NCBI GenBank assembly: GCA_022605405.1
Contig: JABYQQ010000012.1
Coordinates: 682,001-746,000, forward strand
Length of the DNA stretch: 64,000 bases
From: Earliella scabrosa
Lineage: Eukaryota > Basidiomycota > Agaricomycetes > Polyporales > Polyporaceae
Direction: 5' to 3'
Positions within the stretch are counted from its first letter, which is position 1. The number at the start of each line of letters is the position of its first letter. Below are positions 53,807-64,000 of this stretch, one piece after another. A program made the translations under genes and the position numbers. The notes under the pieces were generated by a model. That model was not told the origin of the DNA and did no database searches. It saw only the letters and a list, made by a program, of their open reading frames with translations.

Positions 53807-55507
53807 TGCCAGTGGCGATATTGTCAGTTGGAGTGGCACTTGTCGTTCGGTCATCCAGACTAACATGTCTATCACAACTCTCAGATACGCACGTTCCGTT
53901 CGTTTGCTGGCAAGTTCCCGAGGATCTTTCGAAACTCCGATGCCATCGCCGAGCCGCCCATTCACTCCATTCCGGACGAGGTCCTCATCATCATTTTCCA
54001 GTTCGTCCTCGGTCCTTCACCGCACAATCGCTTCGTCCTCTCCTCAGGGGATGTTCAAGATACACCCGCACTCCTCAGGATGACCCATGTCTGCCGTAGG
54101 TGGAGAGCTGTCGCCATAGGGTACCTCTGCCTCTGGTCACGCGTCAGTGATCGCCATCGGGAACTCCTCGAATTGTTCGTAGCTCGATCCTATCCCATAC
54201 CACTGTCTCTGCACCTCCGGTCAGATACCCCCGGCCTGAAGCACATCTTGTCGAAATGTGGCCGGCGCGTAGGACGTCTCGATATTCATGTTTCATCCCA
54301 TATGCCCCAAGTGGAGACTCTCCTCACGTTCGATCCTGCGTCGCTTCAGTGTCTTACCATCACTTATGACGATGAAGCGTCACCTCAAGAGGATGAGTCG
54401 GACCCCGTCCTTCTCTTTGGTCAGGACAGAGTTTTGGCGAAGGCCCTGGCTATCCACCGCGGACATCATTGGCTACCCACGAACCTTTTCCCTGAACTCA
54501 CCCACCTCCATTTAGAGTTGACCCCAGGACATATCCCTCATTCTCCTTTCTACCAACTTCTGTCGAACACGCCCCGCCTGGCGTCTCTCTTCCTGTGCGG
54601 TATCACTCCTCCCGTTGGGGCGGCTGCTGAACCGTCACTTCTCCACCTCCCTAATCTACGATCAGTCAATATGGTCCTTGGATGCTATGCGACATCGATG
54701 GACATACTGTCCCGACTTGCTATCCATCCAGACGCGTCTATCTGTCTCAACGAAATGCTCGTCATCAATAGCCCGTTCTTCGCGCCTCGCCGTATTGGTC
54801 TCGTGGAGAATGTCACGTACATGGCGCTCGTCGTCAACGACAAGACGCTCCACCTGTTGCTGGAAGGGCCGTCGTCCGAATTCGTACTGCAAGGACAATT
54901 CGATACCCCAGATTTCGCTGACGACTGGCTGGATATGCTTGATGCCATCGTACCCCTCAACCGGATCCAAGTCATGGATCTTTTCGTCGGCCAGGCAGGG
55001 GATAGGCTGCTAAGTCTACTTCCCAAGATGCTGCAGCTGACCAGGTTGCATCTCCGCCTCGATGGAGTAGAGCCATTTGTGCTCGAGCCAATCCTGCCCG
55101 TGGCCGGATTCTTGTTCAACACCTTGACGAACGTGAACATCTGCCCGCAGATCGCCATACTGACTATCGACGTCATCAATTTCGCCCAGCATGTGCACAA
55201 TTTCCACGTTATCATGCTCACTCAGCTCCTTAAAGAACGAGACAAGTTGGATCTACCCCGACTCTCAACATTCTACCAGCCATTCGCAGATTGTGCCTCG
55301 ATGCAGCGTACAGAAGCCCTCCAGCCTATCTGGGATTTCCTGGGCGCCAGCATAAATCCAGGGTACAACCTGACGCTCAATCAAACTCCCGGAACTCCGT
55401 ATGGATCCTTCAAGAAAGCTGGAACCCGCTGCCGTGCTAGCACAGGGGAGGCGTATTGGGAATTGGATGCCTCGTTAAAGTCTGTGTACATGTTCCCATG
55501 GGGATGA
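53807..55507 (+). CDS. F-box domain protein
   Basis: The main exon is open from 53885 to the stop at 55507. Near its start is an F-box: PIHSIPDEVLIIIFQFVLG, then after a short insert LLRMTHVCRRWRAVAIGYLC followed by LWSRV. About 400 residues follow with Leu-rich, loosely repeated segments (LFPELTHLHLELTPGHI, LPNLRSVNMVLGCYATSMDI, LLPKMLQLTRLHLRLDGVEP) like the LRR part of basidiomycete F-box proteins. Such proteins are substrate receptors of SCF ubiquitin ligases, binding Skp1 through the F-box; the families are large and fast-evolving in mushrooms. The frame has a stop just upstream of 53885 but a good branch-point/acceptor pair (GACTAACATG ... CTCAG), so I propose a first mini-exon from the ATG at 53807. 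If translation began at the next Met (54080) the F-box would be cut. No substrate can be inferred. Confidence 0.75.
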
Positions 55508-55884
55508 GGACAACGGTTCGACATTTGACCTCGAATATTGTGGACGCGCTCATCGAGAGGGCCTAGTGCACTCGCACGCAACGCACTACATACCCTGTCC
55601 ACATCGCTGTATATCGATAGCCTTCCTGATTATACTACTGGCTGAAAAATTTGCTTGAATTCGGGCGCGATTGCGTTCCGCTGAGTGCTCTTCGACGATG
55701 CATGCTGCGTGAATACAATTCAGGGAGGATATACATGCATATCAGAACGCGAGTGTCGAGAGATAATGAGCCTACGCCACGATGAATGTAACGTCGATAG
55801 AGACAAAAGCAAGTTCCATGGGACGAAAGACCCCATCTTCTTGATCCTGGTATATGTCACGATGCGGACGCCGCAAGATTGCCT

Positions 55885-57215
55885 TCAACTTCCGCGAAGA
55901 TAACTGTGGATAGATGTGGATGAGGCGGTCTGGTAGAGGTAGTCAGCATGGGTAGACATTGAGTGATGAGTGAGTCTATACTCGACGACATCCTCAGACC
56001 GATGCTCGCTGAGCCGTCTCACTACCGCGCTGGCAGCAATCTAACCACGAGTTGGTCAATCGATGGAACATGTAATCAGTTTCGGAGAGAGACGCACTGT
56101 AGATACTACACCGGCCGGGATGTTCGCCACAATAGACATGACAATATTGAGGTTGGTGAGCATGAACAGCTACGAGGGCATGAGTGTGGAAAGTCTAAGA
56201 CCAGCTGGGGATCCGTACGGCTGCGAGTAGATTCACACCGAACCTGGGGTTTTCGTCAGTGATCAGTGTGTTTCGCGATCAAAGGATGAACTTACGCAGT
56301 GACGAAGTACGCCAGCCCATCTTGAAGGACGAGACAGAGAATTCTAGAGCGATTACGACCGGGTGCAGTTGCTGCTCCCAACCTCGTAGCGGTCAAGGCC
56401 AGAATGAGAAAGTCAAACACCATCACGAAGATGTGGCTGGTGACTAGGATTTTGTTCGTGCTCATGGACACACAGCTCTGAACTGAGGTCCCCACAGCGG
56501 TCAGCAGGATGCCTACGCGAGAACAGTCATTCTAGCAGCATAAGGGTTATATGGCACTATTAACCTACCGTACAAGAGCAGAAACCATTGCACCAGAATG
56601 AGAAACACCAGAGGAAAGACGATGAACCAAGCTCTAGCCCAAACAGCCATACTGGCCAGATGAGATCGTGAGAGCGCTCAGCTCCGATGAGGGTATGACA
56701 TGACATACGTTCTGAGAGATAGATTGATGCTAGAGAGATTGACGGCGACGTTGCTGAATATTTGCATGTATAGGTATAGAACTTGACAATTGATGGGTCT
56801 GCAGAACGCGACGGTGAGTCGAGGCCAATGACTCTACAATGTTGGGGCAGTGGATTTACGTCGACATGTTGAAGAGAATGGCCCTTTAGGAAGTGTACGT
56901 TTAGTCACAGTATCATGAAAGGTACCCTTAGACATACATGCCGATTATAGCGCCTAGAAGAAAGTATCTTCCAAGAAGGTAGAAAAGCTGTCGTAGTTGA
57001 TCCCCGTCAGTGATCAGCGCCCCTGTAATGAGCCGCACTCGAGCCAACCACGGGTATCGTGAAACCTCTCTTTCTGGTGATGATTTTCCAGTCGAAAGGA
57101 AATGTCACTATGAAGTCGTAGCTAAAGGATATTCATCAACTAGTAGACATGACAGCAAGAAAGATCGAATACCAATATACTCCCAGGAAGATATGTATAA
57201 GGCCCTGAAGGACCT
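55885..57215 (-). CDS. Multi-pass membrane protein of the DUF6533 type, 5-prime end unresolved
   Basis: Ten exons can be joined in phase from 57215 down: 57181-57215, 57066-57121, 56938-57022, 56860-56883, 56709-56798, 56569-56651, 56295-56512, 56219-56243, 56098-56169, 55885-56040. The N-terminal part SSWDYDFIVTFPFDWKI, then QLFYLLGRYFLLGAIIG, is the DUF6533 signature (YDFxxTF...W). Further hydrophobic segments include QIFSNVAVNLSSINLSLR, WF-rich FIVFPLVFLILVQWFLLLYG, TSHIFVMVFDFLILALTATR and LFMLTNLNIVMSIVANIPAG. The tail (IAASAVVRRLSEHRSEDVVE) is cytosolic-looking. This family is large in Agaricomycetes and resembles seven-helix membrane proteins; its function is unknown. Two exons are only 24 and 25 nt. 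The first exon with the start codon was not found upstream of 57215 (a stop precedes it, where I assume an acceptor). Confidence 0.72.
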
Positions 57216-58025
57216 CTACATGCCGAACGAGTCAGCTACGCTTTCATTCAATGTCGAGGGGTGACCTACTAATTTCTTTGCTAATTTCAGATGGTGAGTG
57301 CCAATCTTGGACCATCTTGTTGTAGTGCTATCGTTGGGAGACGTATGGCTAGACAGTGATGAGCGATTGTCGAACGTTGGATCTGCGCAGGAGCAACCCA
57401 AGCCCATTGTACCACAGCATGGAATAGAAATGTTACGCATGTGCACGTCTTCCTTCTTAGCTCCTTCGGCATCATCCGGACTCGCGGCACAAGTCTTCTC
57501 TTTCCGCTGGACGCTCATATTGATATATTCACCACACTGGCAAATCCTCCGTCGCTACATAGAAAGACTCACTGGCAGTGAATTGCTTGCCAGTGCTCGC
57601 GGCTGCAAACCTCTGGAGATGGGAGCGTGAACCGGGGAATGGTACAAATAGTGCAGATCGCGGTATTATCACTGTGAGTAAGTTCCCATATTCCGGCGGC
57701 CCGCCTCGTGAAATCGTCGCGGATCCAAATCTCCAGGTAATATCGCAGCGGAGGTGACGGGAAGCTGATATCAATGAAGTTTGACTAAGGATTAGATTAG
57801 GAGGGTCTGAGCACTGTAGCCGGACAGCACCGGGACGTCCGTCCCGGGCGGTCCGATTGTGCGATTCTCACGATCAGTAAGGTTGAACGTTAACGAACCA
57901 CTCTGTCCCGCACGCCGTAAGCCGACCACATACATCTCCTTTACCACATACTGCTATACTCCTAACTATCTCCGCTGCAAGTTCTAGGCATCAGATAGGC
58001 TTGCGCAACTCTCGGTCATCCCGAC
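57216..58025. other. Intergenic, may hold the first exon of the DUF6533 gene
   Basis: No clear start exon was found on the minus strand. No other gene recognised. Confidence 0.4.
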
Positions 58026-59520
58026 ATGGCAGGTTCTAAGAACTTCGATGACAATGCGCTGCAACGGACAGTGAACGATTATGTCTGCGAGGGACAACGT
58101 ATGTGGCAGGTGCATACTATGATGGATCTGAGCATGCACTGGATACATGGCTAACATTAGCGCAAGGGAATCTCGGCATTGATTTCGTCTTCCTATCCGA
58201 ACGCTACCCACTGGGTGTCGGGTTGACCACCCTGCTAGTCCGTCCCGCATCCGGCAACATCTTCGAAGGCGAGTCCAGTGACTTAGCTATCTGATGACAG
58301 ACATTGACATAGTGATAAGCATTGTACAACGACGAGAACCAGTACTTCTACGGCACAATCCCGGACGGCGACAACAGCTTCCAGGCGCTTTGCAGACGCA
58401 TCCCAGGCGCCGCGGCGGAGACGATGGGAGTTTACTTCACGCCTTACCCCCATAAGCCTCTCCTCGGTACCTTCACCGACTGCGCACGTTCTGTACGCAC
58501 TCTATCTCTTCAGCGTCTTCTTGACGGTCCACGAAGACCTCTCAGTTGGCCAACGGCGAGACTGCCACGGCGGACTGGGTCGACCTGCACGTGCTGTACA
58601 ACCGCAGAGGTAAATATTCAACAACTTCATCGGCGCTGTCTAGCGCTTCCTAATCACCATCCGCACTGAACAGAGCTTCAGCACGGCCTCGAACGCCACA
58701 AATCCGCCAGATGTCGCGGCCCCGACGCTGCAGAGCCTGTCCGCCATGGTGTACATCAAGCTCGACTCTGGTCTCAGAGTCATTCATCGCGATCTACAAG
58801 GCCGCATACGGCGGCTGCTCGCTATTAACCCAAGTCCGCTCTCGCGGTGGAAGTGTGGCCGCATGTGCCCGCGGGAGGCAAGGACGAGGCGCTAGCGAAC
58901 AAGGCATTGTTCATGAGCTGGGTCAGCTTCACGGCTGGTAAACCGTGCGTCATTTCTGTTCTGCGGAAGAGCCATCGGCGCACTCGGCGCAGGACTTGCG
59001 TCTTCGCAGCATTTCAGGACACGGGCATATGCATCATCTACAAGACCTATGACGATTCAAACCTCGGGGCCGCTCATCACACGATCGTCAGGAGAGTGTG
59101 AGTCCAGCGATGCGGCATGCTTCCTCGTCAGCGCGATTCGTAGGTATGTGAGTCCACAGCTCATGTGGAGCTATCATCTGCTCACTTGTTCGCTACTGGG
59201 GTAGTCGTTAACCACTAGTACCGCGCATGCCGGACGCTAAACCCCTGACTGCAAACTCAGTGCAACATACAGCTATATGGCAGTGGAAGATTCATCGCCC
59301 AAACCTGAATGCCTTTGGCGCAAACAATGGTTCTTCCCTCCCGCCACGCCGCGGGTCGCCACGCCGCGGGTGGCTACACCGTTCCTGCCGTACCGGGTTT
59401 GTCCACACGCCACGAGATGCGACACGGAACGAGCGACAAGTTTGTCACCCCGGTGACATTGAGCACGCCGAGGCCGGATGGCACGAGAACTACAACGCCA
59501 TCTGGACCGCCAAACGCTAG
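58026..59520 (+). pseudogene. Decayed gene of unrecognised family
   Basis: From an ATG at 58026 the plus strand reads NFDDNALQRTVNDYVCEGQR then MWQ. The coding signal continues one frame over with VAGAYYDGSEHALDTWLTLA and QGNLGIDFVFLSERYPLGVG, then LLVRPASGNIFEGES. After a probable intron come YNDENQYFYGTIPDGDNSFQ and AAAETMGVYFTPYPHKPLLG. The frame then changes again before GETATADWVDLHVLYNRR (about 58550-58610). Next is FNNFIGAV, an in-frame TAG, and RFLITIRTEQSFSTASNATN. Later fragments include EVWPHVPAGGKDEALANKAL then FMSWVSFTAGKP. Two frame changes and one stop mark it as a pseudogene. The sequence looks enzyme-like and well conserved, but I cannot place the family with confidence. Confidence 0.6.
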
Positions 59521-59776
59521 TGGGGTCGTGAATGTGCCTCTACCTGCTAGTCGGCGGCAGCTCTGACAAAGCTAAAGATCCGATCCTCTTTCATTGCATC
59601 CGATTCAATGAATACAGTGTAAACCATTTGTGGCTGATGGCGCATGCGAGGGGGTGGACAATACGAACTAAGTATAATGGTCTTTGTCCCCCCAACGATT
59701 ATTAACACAGGACGCGACCCGTGTGCCACTACCACTTCTTCACAACCTCAACAACTAGCTGAATCAAGGCTTCACG

Positions 59777-61833
59777 ATGACTCCTGGACGTAGGAATTTT
59801 GCTCGGCTAGTAGCTTATGATACCGGCCAAGTTACGCGCGTCTGGTCGATCTGTTCCCAGCCTTTCACCATCGGACCTGGACTCGAATGTGGCCTGGTCA
59901 TTCCTGACACATCTTCACGCAAGCTACCATGTGAGTAGCATGCTTCAATACATGCGGATTGTCCTAACGTGACGTAGCCGAGTTCTGCCGTATCATGCGT
60001 GGAAAGGCACGGGATGGTGCTTCGATGGCGACTTATATTGTTTCTACCTCGGGCATTTCCATCCAGGTGAGTACCCATGATACGGCTTTCTAGGGCGTTC
60101 CTGTGCTCATCATACTGCTAGATCAATGGGGCGCAGATCACCGATGGAAAACATCGTGAGCTGAAGAACCATGACTTGTTGAAATTTCCAAGGAAGATGT
60201 CTGAAGACGGCAGGGTTATCAGTTGGCTAGGTCTCCCATCTCGTTTTTGGATCATGACCAAGTGTCTAAGTGCTTGAGACAGCTGTGAGCTTCGAGGCTC
60301 TCCGTCTGGATTCGGTACGTCCGGATGTTCCTGGTGTACCGTACCACACTTAATCCTGCTACCAGGTGCATGCGAGGTTCAACACTATGCAACTGTACGT
60401 CGTTTCGACATCTAATCCTTTCGTGTGCTCGACTCATTCACGCAGATTGGGCTCTGGCGGATTTGGGACCGTTTACTCGGTGCAAGATGTGGACACCGGC
60501 AAAGCTCATGCGATGAAAGTCATGTCAAAGGCTCGGTGCCTCCCTGGTCCGTCTGGGAAAGATCCCATCATGAACGAGGTGGAGATCCTCCGTGCAGCTA
60601 ACCATGTTAGTGTTCACTACCCTGGATCATCAGTTGCTGCTGATTGGCCGTGTCGTTGGCTAGCCGAATATCGTCAAATTCCAGCGGGTCTTCCATGAGC
60701 CGCGGCACCTCTGTGAGTTCGATCGTCGATTCCGAGGGCTACCATATAACCATATTTCGGACAAGATTTGATCATGGAACTCGTGCCGAAGGGTTCCTTG
60801 CAAGACCTGATCAAGGCGCGAAAGCGGCTGAGTAAGTGTTCTCGTCAATACCGAAGTCGTCTAATCAGTGCTTACGCAGTGCCATAGACGAGCCTGAGGC
60901 TAGAATGGTCATCCAAGATGTCTGCAGTGCGATATCGGTATGGTCTACCTTTTTATGACCCTCACAATCTGATGGGTCTTGCGCGCGCACATCTCTAGTA
61001 TCTTCACTCAATGGATATTGTACATCGAGATATCAAGCCGGGGGTGAGTCAGCCAGCCTTGATCCGCTGTAATGGAGGAGTACAACTTACCATGGGTCAG
61101 AATATTTTGGTAAAATCTGAAAAGCCCCTCATGGTCAAGGTATCGGATTTTGGGCTCGCGAAGATTGTAGCGGGCGGAACCGATCTGAGGGTGAGTTCAT
61201 ACACATGCCTGATGATATCTCTCCGCTTCACTCATTGATCTTTACATAGAGTGAATGTGGTACTCCAGCTTTCATGGCTCCTGAAATTTCCGGTGTTCCT
61301 GGATACACGTACGACAACAAGGTCGACACTTGGGCCATGGGTGGCACACTTTTCATGATGTATGTTCTGCAGAATCTCTTTGCACTATGCGACTCACTCC
61401 TGAAAGGTTATCTGGTACATGGCCGTTCAACGTTGACCATGACATGCGACCCATATTCCGAGTACGGTGGGATAAGCTTCCCGAAGAGACAAGTAGAGAG
61501 GGTAAGCTTAACACCCCCCACGTGATAGCGCTCGGGATAATTGAAGTCGGTGCAGCTATAGACCTTATATGTCGGATGTTAACGGTCAATCCGCGTCATC
61601 GTCCTCTATGCACGGAGCTTCCCTCCCATCTCTGGTTTCGAACCCCAACGATCAAGGATGAACTTGACGTACCTGATCAAGAACAGCCACAGGATCAGCA
61701 TCATCCCTTGATCCCTGGTCACGTCCAGGAGATCTCCGTCAGCGGAGGAATGTATAGGGGAGCGAGTGCTGTTCTGGTCTGTGTTCTTGCTGTCTTCCTC
61801 TACATATTCTTCTCCCACCGTTCTTTCCCTTAG
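59777..61833 (+). CDS. FHA-like / Ser-Thr protein kinase with C-terminal membrane segment (Chk2/Cds1-like catalytic domain)
   Basis: Fourteen short exons can be joined from MTPGRRNFARLVAYDTGQVT to the stop at 61833. The N-terminal 130 residues resemble an FHA domain (FTIGPGLECGLVIPD, FCRIMRG, then INGAQITDGKHRELKNHDLL) but lack the usual Arg after the Gly of the first motif. The kinase is complete: P-loop LGSGGFGTV, Lys in HAMKVMSK, helix C Glu in NEVEIL, hinge MELVPKGSL, catalytic loop IVHRDIKPGN, DFGLAK, CGTPAFMAPE and DTWAMGGTLFMML, ending NPRHRPLCTELPSHLWF. All catalytic residues are present, so it should be active. After a Gln/Pro linker, ASAVLVCVLAVFLYIFFSH near the end is a hydrophobic helix with only five residues after it, so the protein is probably tail-anchored. 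FHA-kinases of the Rad53/Cds1/Chk2 class act in the DNA-damage checkpoint; membrane anchoring would be atypical. Confidence 0.85.
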
Positions 61834-63237
61834 TGTGGGTGTGTAACATAGTTACTTTCCACGATCATGATACTATACGACCACACGCGTATGATCGAGT
61901 GGTTATGTGATTACACCGCTGAATCGATTGCCTAGGCTGAACCGGGGCCCGGGGTTGTATCGCGCCCTTGACATGGCGCGGACGCAAGGTCCCGCACCCC
62001 GCGAGTAGGGGTACATGACCAATCTATCTCCAGGCGGTTCTCAATTGGACGCGGGACTGGATATGTTTGGGAAGTAGTTATTGGACGCGCTCGAAGGACA
62101 CTTCGCAAGCCTGGTCGACGTGCACACGCTCCTATCGCGACCCGTCTTGCGAAGGCATGAAGGAGGGGAGCGCGGTCCAAGTGAGAAGACGGCAATGACT
62201 GTGGTTCAGGCCAGCAGTACCGTAGCCTCCGGCATGTGCCTGTACGGTGTCCGCAACATGTGTTTAGGATTTAAATTTGATTGCTTGAATGGCGCGTGAA
62301 TGTACTGTATATGTGCATGGAATGAGCATGCCGACTCACAGCAAATTTCTTTCTTCCATCTCTTGCCAGAGCCAAGTCTCCGTCAGATACTGCACGGGCA
62401 CGGACGCGAAGCTGACAGTACGCTCACGCTCCGAGGGCGTGAGGGACGGCGCACGGGTAGTCCTGCCTGTTCACGAGCACCAGACGGGCGTTGGCCAGGA
62501 TGTGGTGACTTGGAACGAGCTGTTGCACGCTTACCGCCAAGCAAGCCGAGGTCGCTCATGAACTCACTGGCAACGTCAAAGGTTCAGGAAGTGAAGCGAA
62601 AGTGTGTCATTCCACCCGGTATACGAGGGATACTAGTCTAGCCCCAACGGGTGGCATGTCAGTGTGAGAGGCTTCGTTGACCGTGTTACACTTTGTTACT
62701 CTAGGAACTCGCTTTTATGAGTCACTACAACTCACCACCCCGATTCTCCAGCGTTCTAACCGTGCTCGATGCTCAACAGTGCGACCGCATTCGTGGCCCC
62801 TTCATGACCTCCCCGGGGTTAGTTCCCTGTCGCTGCAGGATGAGATCGCGACAACGAACGAGTGGAGCACATACCTTCTAACCGCAAGCACTCGGAGCTC
62901 CCTCGACTGGCGTGACTTGGACAAAGATGTGGGAGGACCGAGCGCTCGCAGGTGAGATGATCGGGCAAGAGGAACGCGGGCAATGCACGTCGGTGTCTAG
63001 GCATCTAGCAGGGATCGAGGTGAGTGAGTGTTCTCTGGCGTGAGCTAGGCGGCTTTAGAGCGACATTATACATACTGTGACTAATCGATCAGTTCTGTGC
63101 AATGCAGAGCGCTTCGGAGAACACTTGCCACACGCACAATCCTGCTGGAGGCGTATATCTGAGGCCCTACTTACAGCCGGGAGATAGGCGGTCCGAGAAC
63201 GGGGATCTATCTGGGCCCGTCTGGACCGGCCTGGGGC
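61834..63237. other. No gene recognised
   Basis: Short plus-strand frames (for example VGQDVVTWNELLHAYRQASR at about 62490-62550 and DEIATTNEWSTYLLTASTR at about 62840-62900) look like remnants but have no recognisable family or structure. Confidence 0.4.
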
Positions 63238-63562
63238 AGTCTGGACCAATCGGAACCAGTCGGGATCAGTCGGGACCAGTCGGGATCAGTCGGGACCAGT
63301 CGGGACAGTCGGCCGGACAGTCGTGAGCATGTGCGCTAAGCGAGCTCTGCGCTGCGACCTCGCTGCGACGACGACTCCGACAGCGACGGTGACGGTCGCA
63401 AGGACGGTCTGCTCGATCGACAATGCTCTTCGAGCTGTCGGCGGGCATGACTCGAGCTCCCGTTGTCGCTCTCGCTATTTGCTCGCCCCGTCGTTGCTTT
63501 TCATCGTCCCGTCGTCACTGCCCGCCCACCCGCCGTGGACTCTGTCGACCGTCGACGCTACC
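63238..63562 (+). repeat. Dispersed repeat, copy 2 (with 10-bp minisatellite head)
   Basis: The head at about 63241-63310 repeats CGGGATCAGT and CGGGACCAGT; the body from CGTGAGCATGTGCGCTAAGC is almost identical to the copy at 52530-52775, in the same orientation. The similarity ends near 63562, where copy 2 has a short GTCGACCGTCGAC duplication. Confidence 0.85.
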
Positions 63563-64000
63563 GCGCGTCCTCATCCACCAGGGTCGTCGCCGCTTCCACC
63601 GCAGGGTCGTCTGGCCATCGCCGTTGGTTTCGTGCCAACTTGCAATGGGAGGCCGTGACATCAGGGTTGGTCGTTGCCATCCATCATCCTCATCGTCTCG
63701 TGCATCGGCGGTCCCACCTGGTTCGTCGTCTCTCTCATCCGCGCATTCTCCCTCTCTCATCTCATACGTCTAGCATCCGCAGCCCGAGCCTCCGCCCCCC
63801 ATCTGCTTGTTCGATGCCCGTGAAGCGGTCTCAGCGTGTCCTCTCGCATCAGCCAATCCGCCTACCTCGTCTCTCACGGAAGGTACGCACTCATGCATTG
63901 TACGCATATGTGTTAATACTCATCGTGAATGTTTGCCCTGAGCTCAGAACTAGGACGGTTGGGCCATAATGCGACCACCTCCGCTATGTTCTGCCCTCAT
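63563..64000. other. No gene recognised at the window end
   Basis: C/T-rich plus-strand frames run towards the right edge, but no start exon or family can be identified. A gene might begin here and continue outside the window. Confidence 0.35.

Noticed and set aside
63423..63773. Repeated peptide frames (LFELSAGMTRAPVVALAIC) at 52643 and 63423
   Set aside because: They recur only because the DNA repeat is duplicated; several frames are equally open and none has a recognisable domain.

Overview
This window is nuclear DNA of a filamentous basidiomycete, most likely an Agaricomycete of the polypore kind. Genes sit on both strands and are cut by many short GT-AG introns, mostly 50-65 bp. The coding sequence is GC-rich. 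The gene families are typical of that group: a Tnp2-type transposase, DUF6535 and DUF6533 membrane proteins, an F-box protein and a DUF7025-type AAA ATPase. I recognised no bacterial operons, rRNA, tRNA or CRISPR.

Positions 1-18.6 kb hold conserved housekeeping genes separated by gene-poor stretches. They are a Nop15/NIFK-like ribosome-biogenesis RNA-binding protein (minus), the APC/C TPR subunit Cut9/Cdc16 (plus), a small basic protein of unknown role (minus), the RNA polymerase III repressor MAF1 (plus), a small membrane protein (plus) and a Pho84-type phosphate transporter (minus). A nested tandem-repeat tract lies at 10.1-11.0 kb.

Positions 18.6-27.4 kb are repeat-rich. There are two copies of a palindromic dispersed repeat, a 15-bp minisatellite, a 159-bp tandem array whose period is exactly 53 codons, and then a Tnp2-family transposase gene that looks intact (1217 codons in six exons).

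Positions 28.3-39.2 kb carry a minus-strand set of unfamiliar genes: one coiled-coil protein and three related proteins that share a C-terminal Gly-Asp ... Trp ... Gly-Tyr ... Asp-Gly domain. Gene relics lie between them (DUF6535, SLA1, fungalysin). I consider this three-member family the best candidate for something undescribed.

Positions 39.9-50.9 kb hold the mitochondrial ribosomal protein uS8m with one frameshift, then a stretch of dead genes: a LYS9 saccharopine reductase missing pieces, an unnamed relic and an AAA ATPase that has lost its Walker A region.

Positions 50.9-64 kb contain an intact coiled-coil gene of unknown function, an F-box protein, a DUF6533 multi-pass protein with two micro-exons, another pseudogene, and a complete FHA-like/Ser-Thr kinase that ends in a membrane segment. 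Two near-identical repeat copies, 10.8 kb apart, flank this block. Overall the window runs from conserved core genes on the left into an accessory, transposon-rich and pseudogene-rich region on the right. Intron placement was done by eye; where splice phases close exactly, the entry says so.
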